This document shows, one piece after another, positions 54,671 through 64,000 of a DNA stretch of 64,000 nucleotides (position 1 is the stretch's first letter; each line of letters opens with the position of its first letter). Below the pieces are notes generated by a model that made no database searches, had not been told where the DNA came from, and saw only the letters and a list, made by a program, of their open reading frames with translations. The stretch covers positions 210,379,848-210,443,847 of the forward strand of contig JAKGHH010000001.1 in NCBI GenBank assembly GCA_022828595.1, read 5' to 3'. The stretch is from Nelumbo lutea. Taxonomy: Eukaryota > Streptophyta > Magnoliopsida > Proteales > Nelumbonaceae. A program made the position numbers and the translations under genes.

Positions 54671-55119
54671 TACAACAAACACGTATGTGGGAAGATATTG
54701 ATTATTTGATTTATTGTGCTCAGATGGGTTTGGGGACAGTGAGGAAGAAAGACCTTTAATAAATGAATCTGCAAGTTGGTCAGAAAAGGAAATGTAACAA
54801 ACAAGCTGTTTGTGGACAGTGCCGTATCTTGGACCTTTGATTAGTGGTATTGACCTTTAACCTCATCTCTTAGATTTCTTAAAACCTTGAAAAAATACTC
54901 AAATTTTATTTGACCTCTATTATTTTATTTGAGTGAGGATAATTTTAAAAGAAATTATATATATATGGATTAACGGCTCTGACAATTCTTGTATATGGAA
55001 AAGGTAATTTTGTCCCCAAGCTAAAAAATGAGCCAGACCCTAGCGACTTCAAAAAAAAAAAAAAGTCGATTATAGGCTGAATCACACAACGTTTATTGTA
55101 ACGCCTTCGTCTGCACTAT

Positions 55120-55345
55120 TTGAGGGAGTTCAAATCAGCCCTCACAAAATTGCCCCTCACAATGTCCCACAGCATATCTTTATCATGTATTGGGAGCATC
55201 TTCCGATGATAAATATTAAGAATGATGATGTCATCATTGAGAGATGTTCCCAATATATGGCAAGGATGTATTGTGAGACAATGGGGGAGGAGTGCAGTCT
55301 TGTGGGGGATTGATTCGGTCTTCATTTGAGCTCGATAAAAATGTT
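55120..55345. mobile_element. Foldback (MITE-like) repeat
   Basis: The left arm has gagttcaaatcagcc, cccctcacaatgtc and tattgggagcatct. The right arm in reverse complement has gagctcaaatgaagacc, cccccattgtctcacaat and tattgggaacatct. The arms are about 90 bases and the centre is near 55225. No target duplication was confirmed. Confidence 0.55.
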
Positions 55346-55501
55346 GATTTGGCATGCCCATTCAACATCTTACATTTTAATGGGGCCCACATGTTAAATA
55401 GTTTTGTATGTCCTTAGTTTCATTCAGTTTTGATGTACTTTTGATATTTAGTGTAAATAAATAAAGTACATGTTTGATTCATGTTGTGTGGTACGTTTCT
55501 G

Positions 55502-57227
55502 TGTAAGACCCTAAAATTGGACACTAATTGAGACTCGTGTTAGTTTTAAATGTTCACAGTCGTTGGATAAATTTGGGGAGATTTATCCACCAAGGTTGAC
55601 ATTGGAATGCTTCCAAGTATTGGGGTGGCTTGTCTTAGCCGCCAGCGTGAGACCCAAGGCACATGCAGTGTAGGATTACTTGAATCTTTGAACCGGACCA
55701 GATTTTCAGTATCGCCCTGGACTTTGGAGATTGATGGGAAAAACTGGAAAGTTACACTTGACCCCTAAACTCGATTATGATACTGCACTAGGTGTCGGAT
55801 TGGACTGTCTTTGATATGCCAATCAGTGAGATCCTTAGCGGGGGTCAAAACCTGGGTATGTTGGAACAGTCTGAGAATTCATCTGAGTGAGTGATCATAG
55901 TGATGGGATCAGTCCCTTTGTCGGACAAAGTTAATGATCGGGGATGCACTCTCTCTGATGGAAACCAAACCGCTGCCAGTTGATTTCACTCGTTGGAATT
56001 TTTTTTGCAAAATTTATATATATGATATATACTTATATATGATTTTAAAGTGCTTGCAAATGGTTTTAATTCCCGTGATCCATGTGAGTAGAGATTGCAG
56101 TACTGTTCCTTGCAGCCGAGGGAGAGGTCCTCTCTTGTCGGGCAGTGCTTGATCATTATAGGCTAAGAGGTTAAGTGTAAGGCCATTTAGGATAATACCT
56201 GATGGGCTAATCTTGCATCTGCCCATAGTCCCTGGGTTTTTTATAAGATGGTAGGCCCAGGGACCACTTAGTGTAAGTGTTGGGCCCATAGGGTCCATGT
56301 GATGGGCTCAAGGGGTTCATTGGACTTTCTATTGAATTCGGCTAGGACTTGTAATAGAGGTTGGGCCAAATACATGTGGCTGATGTGTAGATCAATGGTT
56401 GAGTCCCACGCCATACAAAGAAGCCCAACTGGGCAGTAGGTTGGAAGAGTATCGAACACTTAATACATATTGGGCCTAAAGCCCATTTTGATCTGGGCTG
56501 ATTTGATCAGTCACTTAAAGAGGTGGATCTGAGATTAGGTTAAGCCCAAAAGCTGATCTAATCTGTAGATAGGATTAAGAGGAGTCCTAATCCAAATACA
56601 GATTTGGATAAGGGCAACTCTTAATATGATTAGGAGGTTTCTTAATCACGAAGAAAGAGGAGGAAACCCTAATTTCGAATTACTTGAATTCGAACCATAA
56701 GGATTTTAGTAGAACACTTTTCATTCTTGAGAAAAGATCTCAGATAAACCTAGAGAAGAAAATAGCAGTTCGCCACCTTCTTCTCTAGCATTCTCTTCCA
56801 GCAGCCACCACCACCTTTTCTGCCAGTTCGAGTTCTCAGTTAGAGAAGATCAAGAAAGGTTCTTGATTGTTCGTGTGGTGCTAACAGTTTTTCATCGAGT
56901 TCTTCAGAAGAACCCGGTTCATGGGATGAACACTGTTGGTTCGGCTCCATCATCACTGTGTCAACTTCAGTGGGAGCTAATCTTGAGATCTTCTTTGGGC
57001 GTGAACACCAACGTTGGGAGATATTGCTTATCTGGATCAGGCATAATCCCTCCCTTTTCTTTTGGTTCAAATCTAGTTTGGTTTGGTTCAAGTAGGATCT
57101 TTGAATTTTGATTCTAAAATTAGGGAACATGATTCCTAGTTGGAAGAAAGGTAGGAAATTTTTGAAATTCGCCCACCCATTCTACAACACTTTTGGTGTC
57201 CATACGATGGATCCTACCGTTCTATCA
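55502..57227 (+). repeat. Copia-type LTR (candidate)
   Basis: The end is well supported: ...gttctatca at 57227 is followed by one base and then tggtatcagagc, the tRNA-Met primer site of Copia elements. The start at tgtaagaccctaaaattgg is a guess from the TG terminus. The length of 1.7 kb would fit the longer Copia LTRs. No partner LTR is in the window. Confidence 0.5.
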
Positions 57228-57228
57228 G

Positions 57229-57240
57229 TGGTATCAGAGC
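57229..57240 (+). promoter_or_regulatory. Copia primer binding site
   Basis: tggtatcagagc is complementary to the 3' end of initiator tRNA-Met and is the standard primer site of plant Copia elements. Confidence 0.8.
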
Positions 57241-57963
57241 CACAGGTTCGAACTTTGAACCAAGAGATCAGGTCTGAACCTGCGCAATTGGGTAGAAGTT
57301 GTTCTATCGGGTATTGCACAGATTATAGTTTTGTTTCAAGAAATTGTTTCTTGTATGGGTGATTGATCTAAAATTAATTTTCATTCAATCTAAAATTTAT
57401 TTAGAATTGTTCTTAATTTATTTCTTGATTTAATGGACTGTTCGTACCTAGAGATTGAAGTGCAGAATTGGCGTAGATTGTCTACGCAATCTTTATTTGC
57501 AGTTTCTATTCTATTCAGTCTGTAAAATATTTTTTTTTTATTTTTCTAGATTGAATGTATAGGATTCAATCAAGAATGTAATTATTTAATAGAAATAGGA
57601 TTTTTGTTTTTTTTATTATTTTCTTGATTGTAGAAGGCGGCGGCGCTGGAGATTTGCAGATCGTGATATCCCTTCTACGTTTTGCAGATGATGACTTCAC
57701 AGTCTGTGTTTTGCAGTTTGTAAAACTGCAACCCTGGTTACTCACATCTGTTTTGCAGGTGGTGCGAACAGTCCATAACTGATTTGTGATTGTCTAAAAT
57801 CAGGATATTAATTTCAAATCTTTCTTGAATTATTTCTTGAATTAAAGATTGATTTTTGAACCATTTCAGACCAGATTGGATCAAAGTTGTTTGGACCGAA
57901 TCATTTCCCACTTTCAAGTCTGAAATCAATTTTTAATTGGAAGAACCAATTCAGCCCAACCTA

Positions 57964-58720
57964 TACGAAGTGGGTGGAAGCCAAACCTTTGGTAACAATC
58001 ACAACCCACAACATACAGAATTTCTCCTGGAAAAACATAGCATGTCGGCTCAGGCTACCTCGGGTACTTATCTCCAACAATGGGAAGTAATTTGAGGATA
58101 TCAAGTTTCAAAACTGATGTGCCAAAATGGGAATTCAACAAAATTTCACCTCGATGGCACACCCTCAGGTGAGCGGGCAAGCAGAAGTCACTAACAGAGC
58201 GATACTTCGTGGACTGAAAGCTTGCTTAGCTCGAGCCAAGGGGTTGTGGGTGGACGAATTGCCCAGTGTCCTTTGGGCCTATCGAACTACCATTAAGACC
58301 GCCAAAGGTGAAACCCCCTTCAACCTTACGTATGGCATAGAGGCAGTGATTCCAGTAGAAATTGAGGTACCCACATTACGATTGGGGGCATACGATGAGG
58401 AGGCGAATGATGACGAGCTCCATACCAACCTAGACCTGGTAGAAGAAGTACGAGACCTAGCTTACATCTGAACCGCAACTTATCAACAAAGAGTATCTCG
58501 GTACTATAACGCCCAGGTCAGAAAATGACATTTCTGCATCAACGACCTAGTTCTTCGGAAGGTTATGTTACTCGAGCCCGACGTTTGTAAGCTTAGACCG
58601 AATTGCGAAGGTCCGTACCGAGTAGGACGGGTGTTCGAGGAAGGCACGTATGAGCTTTAGACTTTGGAAGGGAAGTAGGTACGTCGAAAATGGAATATCG
58701 ACAACTTGAGAAGGTACTAG
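57964..58720 (+). pseudogene. Gypsy integrase, C-terminal half (copy B)
   Basis: It begins abruptly at KWVEAKPLV, then LISNNGK (second catalytic Asp missing, as in copy A), SGQAEVTNRAILRGLKACLA, GETPFNLTYGIEAVIPVEIE and GPYRVGRVFEEGTYEL. Copy B keeps Arg codons that are stops in copy A (for example ACLARAKGLW), so it is the less decayed copy at these sites. The N-terminal half is missing. Confidence 0.85.
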
Positions 58721-61240
58721 TTGTGACCAACGAGCTGGTAAAAAAGGATCACCAAACTGGAGAGAGGACTGCGAGTCACTTCCAGAAGCCCAATGGCCAT
58801 GGTTTTGAGTTGACATAAGACCTCGACACTACGACAAGTCCTAGTCGCCTCTTGGGCATAGGTAGAAAAGTCCTAGTCAGGCAGACCAGTTCTCACGCCT
58901 GAGGCATAGACAACTCGGATACACACCCTATGGCGTCTAGCCCACCTCGGTGTATAACAACAGGTTAATCCCATTTGAAGTCAGGTCCGTTGGCTCGGCA
59001 CTAAGGGATAACCAACACCTAAGTGAGTAGCCCGTATGCAGTCAAGTCGGGTATATACCCTAAAGTGTTCCCTCACCTCAGCGTACAATGATACAAAGTT
59101 ATCCCTACTTGGAGTCCAGATTGTTAGCTCGACAATTCGGGGTAACCTAAGAAAAAAAAATTCAGTCCTATTTGGTTTAGTTTGCCAGTTTAGGAGTAAT
59201 CTACACTAGGAAAAAAAAGTTTTGGACACAAAGATTGCAAAAACATTTGTATTTCATTGATATAGAATTTCAGATAAAAAAATTTACAATGGATCGAGCT
59301 CGAAGTATTACAGAAGGGGGTCCAAGAAAATAGGCATCTAGTCACTTTGGGGCTCCTCATCCTTACTAGAGGCTTCGGTAGGAGGATCTGTCTCCATGCG
59401 GCTCTCGCCAGCACCGGTCTCTTCATCTTCATCGAGCAGATCGCCATCACTTTCTGCTTTGGAGTCTAGATCTCGGGCAACTTCGACGGCCATCTCCTCT
59501 GTGATCCTCAAAGTGGTTATGGCACTAAGGTCGAGCTGGGGAAATTCACGTCGGGTCAACCACCTGCTAAGTTTGAATCCTTTGTGGTAACTCGCTGTCC
59601 CTACCTTGACCAGCTCTTCCTGAAACACCGCTAAGGACTTATACTCCTCGACAGCCTTAGCCTTGGCCTCCTCCATTGCCTGAAGAAGTAGCTCGGTTTG
59701 TTCCTTCACATGGGCCTCGAGGTTCTCCACCTCCCTCTTCAATGTCGCCTCACTTTCCTCGAGATCCTTCTCCAACATTAACAAAGTGAGCAACTCCTTA
59801 GCCCGTGCATCATTCTTCAGCTGGTTATTTTCGTTGCGATCTAAGTTCAGTTCGGTGTGGGCTTTCTGGGAAGACTCCTCGGCTCCGATGGCCCACTTCA
59901 AGTTCACCTCGGACTGGTAAGCCAAGGTGTGGATGGTGGAATTCACCTGCCAAGAGAATAAAACAAGTGTCAGTATACAAAAATCCAAGTAGAAGACAGT
60001 TTGAAAAGACAAATCTGAGAACTTACCACCATGCAGTGAGTAGCCGCTCAGGCCCCTAGTTGAGCAACTGGAAATTCGCCCCAACAAGCGACCTCCTCAG
60101 CAAAAACCGCTCTCTTGCTCTTGAGAAGGCCGATTTTTGGAGTCAAAATACTCTGAACTGCGTGGTCGCTGCCCGAAGAAGCAGCAATTGCCGGGACAGG
60201 CTCCGTAGACGTAGCCTCCTCGGGCACGCGAGGTGGGAAGGGCTTGCCAGAGTCCTCCTTGACTAGATCTATCATAGGAGGCTGATCGACAGTTGATGGC
60301 TGCTCGGGCTCAGAAACGGCAGCTGGTGGGTGCTCAATGCGAGCCTTCTTGGAGGTTCTCTTCTTCTTCCCCCTCTTCATGCTCCCAAAGAGTTCATTGG
60401 CGGGGATGTCCATGACAACTGCGATAAAAAACAAGCTGTCAGATACAGTACCAAAGTAAAACCAATGGGGAAAGTACATCAAACAATGATTTGTCAAGAC
60501 TCAAACCAGCCTGCACAAGCTTCTCCTCGGTCACGAAGTCTTCGAACTTCAGGCCGAGCTCCGCCCAAGATCGGAGTGCCTCCCTTGTCTTCAGGTCCAA
60601 CCTAACACCGGGGTCTTGGATGGCTGCCCTCCTATGAGTCCGGAAAGGCCACCCCTCGGTGTTGTAGACCACGAAATAGTGCCTCTTCCAGGCCGGGACC
60701 TTGTTAGGGAGCTCATGCAAAAGTTGAAACCAGGGCGAGGTGACAGATAGTAAGCTCGCCTGTGCTTGGACAGAACACAAGATGAATTCTTCTTTATGGA
60801 AAGAATAGATGAAAAAACGTCGAGGTCAAGGGGAAAGATGTAATCGGGAAAAAGTGAAATGGTCCCTATGATGTTGCGGATAGAGTTCGGGTGTAATTGA
60901 TCTATGGTAATGTTGAGAAATTTTATGATCTCGACTATGAGAGGGTGAAGTGGAAGGCGAAGACCAGTTGCGAGCTGCTCCTTGAAGATCACGATCTCAT
61001 CGTGATCGTGATCCCAAGGGAAGTTGCCTAAGAGGATGCTATGCACAAAAGTTGTTGGAATGTTTGTACCGAGCAACTAAGGTTAGGAGCCTGTTCGCCG
61101 TCATTATTGACGAGTTAAAGTTGTCTGGCAACCGACCTCAATGTGAGGTGGAAGATAGGTTACTCGATGCCTCTTGCTCCCTCCAAGGTGAGTTCACCTC
61201 GGGAGGACCGTGGACCGCATCCTGACCCAAAGTAACCTCC
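57964..61240. repeat. 3.3-kb direct duplication, copy B
   Basis: It matches 47994-51198. It continues at 61241 into sequence that leads to the purine tract and 3' LTR, so this copy keeps the normal right-hand context. Confidence 0.92.
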
Positions 61241-61330
61241 TTGAGAGGATGAGGATCCACGGTCACCTCGGCTCTAGCAGATTCACTACTCCTGTCTAGT
61301 AGATTATCAAAGCTAAAGCTAGACATACTA
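59338..61330 (-). pseudogene. Antisense ORF of Gypsy element, copy B (Transposase_28-like)
   Basis: Minus-strand order: MSSFSFDNLLDRSSESARAE (61326), VTLGQDAVHGPPEVNSPW, GLRLPLHPLIVEIIKFLNIT (60930), KRHYFVVYNTEGWPFRTHRR (60680), an exon-like restart MDIPANELFGSMKRGKKKR with a Lys/Arg-rich NLS-like stretch (60410-60350), KEDSGKPFPPRVPEE, and a coiled coil LEKDLEESEATLKREVENLE ending in an acidic tail (59790-59338). Between blocks are gaps that could be introns (for example 60500-60440). Compared with copy A it has about 70 extra bases at 60300-60370. The upstream end near 61330 has a Met start. Function unknown. Confidence 0.7.
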
Positions 61331-61780
61331 AAAAGACACGGAATCGAAAAGAAAAAGCAAAGGGAGACTCACCAAAAGGAAGACTGAAGAAAGAAAAGCA
61401 ACCTCGAAAAGACTTGAACGCGACCTCAATTTTTGAGGATTTGCGAACTTGTGGTGAGGAAAATGAGCCCCTTGGCCCCTATTTATAGCCAATATATTTA
61501 GGGATCAACGGTCGAGATCAACACGATCTGACGGCTCCTAGGAAAACCGGTTGCACGACCCTCGAGGTTGAAATTGATTTAGCGTGTGTTTTGACGTCCA
61601 CAGAGTTTATAAAATGGCATGACGTCCGGTTGTAACTCAGATGCGACCTAGGTTATTCTTGGGTTGAGCCAGGCGGTCGAACAGGTCCGACCAATGATTT
61701 ACCCGTCAAGTCGCCTAGACCTCATGCCAAATCCACCTAGACTTGTCATGAACTCCCCGCACCGGGTTGAGACCCCTGGC

Positions 61781-61798
61781 TCGGGGAGTGGGGGCAAT
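61781..61798 (+). promoter_or_regulatory. Polypurine tract of Gypsy element
   Basis: ggggagtgggggcaat directly precedes the 3' LTR; a purine tract here primes plus-strand DNA synthesis. Confidence 0.75.
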
Positions 61799-62490
61799 TG
61801 ATGAAGGGTGATTTGATCCGACCTAGTGAGAAGGGGACACGTGGGTGCGATCTGATCAAGGGATGACAACTCAGCCTGGCAAGCCTAGTTCGCAACATTT
61901 GGAGCTCGGGTATTCAGCCGCCTCGGCCCAAAACCAACCTCGATGTAGAGGCACCTCGACATCCAATCCAGTTCAAGATTGAAGAATCAAAGTACTAGCT
62001 TGAAGCTAATGACCAAATTTCCATGCAACCGACTCCAGAGGTCTCTCCAACGGATTCCAAGATACTCGAGACCACGATGAGCTAACAAATCCTAACTTTT
62101 TCGAGGTCACGATGAGGAGTCGTCCCGGCTTCGCTAGAGTCAAAGGTGAAATGATAAGCCTTATCTACGTACTGCTCCTTCGGAAGCGGAACGAACCTTA
62201 TCTCCATACCCCGGAGATCCCGGAGCTTTTTCGTGAGACCCACGACTACTCCAGTATATAAAGGCAGAACCCTCAAGGCAAAGGTTTGTGTGATTACTCT
62301 ACTCTCTAGCACTCAAGCTCTCAAGCACTCAGCTCGCATTTACAACATACTAACTTAAGCATCGTAGCGATCACGCCGGGTTGGCCACCCCGGATTCTCT
62401 GATAGATTGTTTTGCAGACCAATCCAGCTTGCCGTCCACCTAGAGTCCAGACCGTCCTCCAGCTAGGAGTAGTCAGATCGCGCACCATTA
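61799..62490 (+). repeat. Gypsy 3' LTR
   Basis: 692 bp, starts tgatgaagggtgatttgatc and ends cgcgcaccatta. It is alignable with 42060-42753 along its length, with about 20 mismatches in the first 200 positions by eye. Confidence 0.9.
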
Positions 62491-62495
62491 GCAAG
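62491..62495. repeat. 5-bp target duplication, right, of Gypsy element
   Basis: gcaag, identical to 42055-42059. Confidence 0.8.
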
Positions 62496-63608
62496 GCTTG
62501 CAGAATCATTTAAAAACAATGGTTTTGAAACCTCAGCCTTGCCAATCTGGGTTTTGGCTACCTCTACACCAAATCTCCACATAACTCCCTTCTCTGTCAC
62601 CTTTTGCATTTCCTTATTTCTGACACTCTCTCTTAATAAACAAAGAAGACGACTTCTCTGTCACCTTTTGCATTTTCTTACTTCTGACACTCTCTTAACA
62701 AACGAAGAAGACGACCAACGTGCTTCCACCCTTTTACTATTTTAATGGCAGATTTCTCTTTGTTGCTTGATAACCGGGATCTCGAGAATGAAAACAATCT
62801 TCATCTTCGGTCTTGCAGAAAACTGCATTGATCTCTGTTGGGAGAGATGTTTCCATGGGTTGAGAAAAGAGTCTCTGCATTTTTACAGTAATACTTGGTT
62901 CCTCCCCCATTTTGACCTCATCACCGGTGAGATGTCCTCGATCCCTTCGTAGAAATCCAACATCCACTCTCCGTTCCATTTTGATCCGCATCTATTGATT
63001 CTTTCGTCTCTATTTCAACTTCCATTCTCCTCTGAATCTTAGTTGTGGCTTCATGCACGGGCTTTACAAGAATCTTCCTTCTCCTTCTCTTGTTTTTTTG
63101 CCCTTTCCTCCCTTGAATGACTTCTTGTCTCGCATTGTTTGGGAAAGGAGTGGGAGTGGACAGTGGAGTATATTTGTAGTTTTGCTCCCTCTATGGGTAG
63201 AGATTTATAGGAGGAGAGGATTGTAGATATTCTATACATATGAGGGGGGTTGGGGGTGTTTTTCACATGTGTGCGCCGAGCTGGGCCGGGGCGCGTGTGC
63301 ATGTGCGTGTACGTGTATGTGTACACACGATGCACTGAATCATTTTGTTTTATCCGAATTACACCTTTTCAATTTTAAAATGTGTCTCTTCAAATTCAAA
63401 TTTAATTTTTAAATAAATTGTTTCTTTTTTCGTCTCTTTTTCCTCCTTGTGCCTCTTTTCAAACAAGTGCACTATTATGAAGAGGTTCTTGTTTGGAAGG
63501 ACACATTTGTGTCCATTCGGGTATGAGAGCACTCTACAAGAAGAGTTCTGGCTGACCCAGTCTACATACACACCATCTTTTCGACATTCTTTTCTATGAG
63601 AAATTTGA
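62496..63608. other. Spacer between Gypsy composite and Copia start
   Basis: Contains a 64-bp tandem duplication (62590-62715) and a GT/GC-rich alternating purine-pyrimidine tract (63285-63330). The part close to 63608 may be an LTR of the following Copia element, but its borders were not found. No gene was recognised. Confidence 0.4.
62590..62715. repeat. 64-bp tandem duplication
   Basis: ttctctgtcaccttttgcat starts at 62590 and again at 62654. Both copies end near aagaagacgac and differ at a few sites. Confidence 0.88.
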
Positions 63609-64000
63609 GCATCAACCTTTAGTGGTTCGTGGAGGTCTGGTAAGCGAGTGCATGCCTACCAATGGCCTGTGGGTTGTTTTATCTTGGTAACCATTTTACG
63701 ATCTCCCGGTTACACCACAAGGGGCAAATACGGTTTTAAGGAGAGTGACCAAGTGGCACGACTCAGTCCTCCATCTTCCTGCAATTCCCAGTTTTGAGTT
63801 CCTGCAACAACTTCACTCCACTGCAACTTCGGTTTGGAAAGCGATTACTGATAATTTCCTTTCTACCTCTCTATTTACTATTTTTACAATATTCTTAAAA
63901 TCGTATTTATGGAACCTATCTCTGTTAACCCCTTCATGAGTAACCAGATACTGTCAACAATTCCCGATTTCTCTAAAATTGAACCCTTTAATGGAACCAA
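63609..64000 (+). mobile_element. 5' region of a Copia element, cut by window end
   Basis: The leader contains ggcctgtgggttgttttatc, cccggttacaccacaagggg and caagtggcacgactc, phrases I associate with plant Copia 5' leaders. It is followed by a gag start at 63936. The LTR was not delimited. Confidence 0.55.
63936..64000 (+). CDS. Copia gag, N-terminal start (partial)
   Basis: ATG at 63936 opens MSNQILSTIPDFSKIEPFNG, ending in T at the window edge. The FSKIEPFNGTN-type block just after the start is typical for Copia gag polyproteins. There is no stop up to the edge, so this element may be less decayed than the others, but only about 21 codons are visible. Confidence 0.6.
   Translation, partial: MSNQILSTIPDFSKIEPFNGT

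Larger units (their letters stand above)
53657..57963. other. Foreign DNA inside the Gypsy composite
   Basis: It is not related to the Gypsy element. It holds a 59-bp tandem duplication (53665-53785), copy 3 of the CCGGTT-type repeat, a foldback repeat (55120-55345) and a Copia LTR with primer site (55502-57240). 57241-57963 looks like Copia 5' leader, without a gag frame. At 57964 it passes directly into integrase sequence. Confidence 0.65.
42060..62490 (+). mobile_element. Composite Ty3/Gypsy (Tat-type) retrotransposon, 20.4 kb
   Basis: The outer LTRs (42060-42753 and 61799-62490) are flanked by the same 5 bp, so they derive from one insertion. Order: 5' LTR, primer site, gag, protease, RT, RNase H with an additional RNase H-like block, integrase, antisense ORF (copy A), inverted piece of a related element (51199-53656), foreign DNA (53657-57963), integrase end plus antisense ORF (copy B), purine tract, 3' LTR. 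The antisense ORF after integrase and the extra RNase H are known from the Tat lineage (Retand/Grande type). Without the 47994-57963 duplication and insert it would be about 10.5 kb, a normal size. LTRs differ at roughly a tenth of positions in the part I aligned by eye, so the insertion is old. Confidence 0.88.

Noticed and set aside
62730..63060. Possible small gene after the Gypsy composite
   Set aside because: Short frames with early stops on both strands and no recognisable domain or splice pattern.
1..64000. A new defence, toxin or metabolic gene cluster
   Set aside because: Apart from three ordinary plant genes, every longer open frame was assigned to a transposon or to simple sequence; nothing supports a novel multi-gene system.

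Overview
The window looks like nuclear DNA of a flowering plant, probably a eudicot. It has spliced genes with GT-AG introns, long AT-rich intergenic stretches, and dense LINE, Ty1/Copia, Ty3/Gypsy (Tat-type), MULE, SINE and MITE remains. Nothing prokaryotic, organellar or CRISPR-like was seen. I could not name the species from sequence alone.

Three host genes can be supported. (1) A DECAPPING 5 / LSM14-family gene on the plus strand, 4294-17986. Five exons are visible with phase-0 junctions, encoding the disordered middle, the FDF domain, the FFD and TFG boxes and an RGG tail. The LSM14 domain exons must lie upstream of the window. Its main intron is about 11.9 kb and is filled with LINEs. 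(2) A DUF1218 four-helix membrane protein gene (MODIFYING WALL LIGNIN type) on the minus strand, 20385-21534, three exons, 184 aa. (3) A long-chain fatty alcohol oxidase gene on the minus strand, 33869-40933, three exons, about 807 aa, with a 4.5 kb second intron carrying small transposon relics.

The rest is repeats. 1-3130 is a decayed LINE on the minus strand, itself hit by a small retro-insertion and a MITE-like repeat. 6425-7290 is a LINE 3' end. 7484-14646 is a full-length LINE with a 16-bp target duplication, carrying a second LINE in reverse orientation. 21535-27113 is AT-rich with tandem and dispersed repeats, SINE and MITE candidates and microsatellites. 27123-32620 is a long-armed MULE-like element with a 9-bp target duplication that contains a decayed Copia element.

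42060-62490 is the most complex part. It is a 20.4 kb Ty3/Gypsy block whose outer LTRs share a 5-bp target duplication (GCAAG). Its interior holds a 3.2 kb direct duplication (integrase end plus antisense ORF), an inverted gag-PBS-LTR piece of a related element, 4.3 kb of foreign DNA with a Copia LTR and PBS, and then the normal 3' end. The window ends inside the start of another Copia element with an intact gag start.

The three genes do not form an obvious pathway. The window mainly records layered transposon insertion around and inside ordinary genes. All retroelement coding regions seen are broken, often by changes consistent with C-to-T decay of methylated cytosines; the Copia gag at the right edge is cut by the window and cannot be judged.
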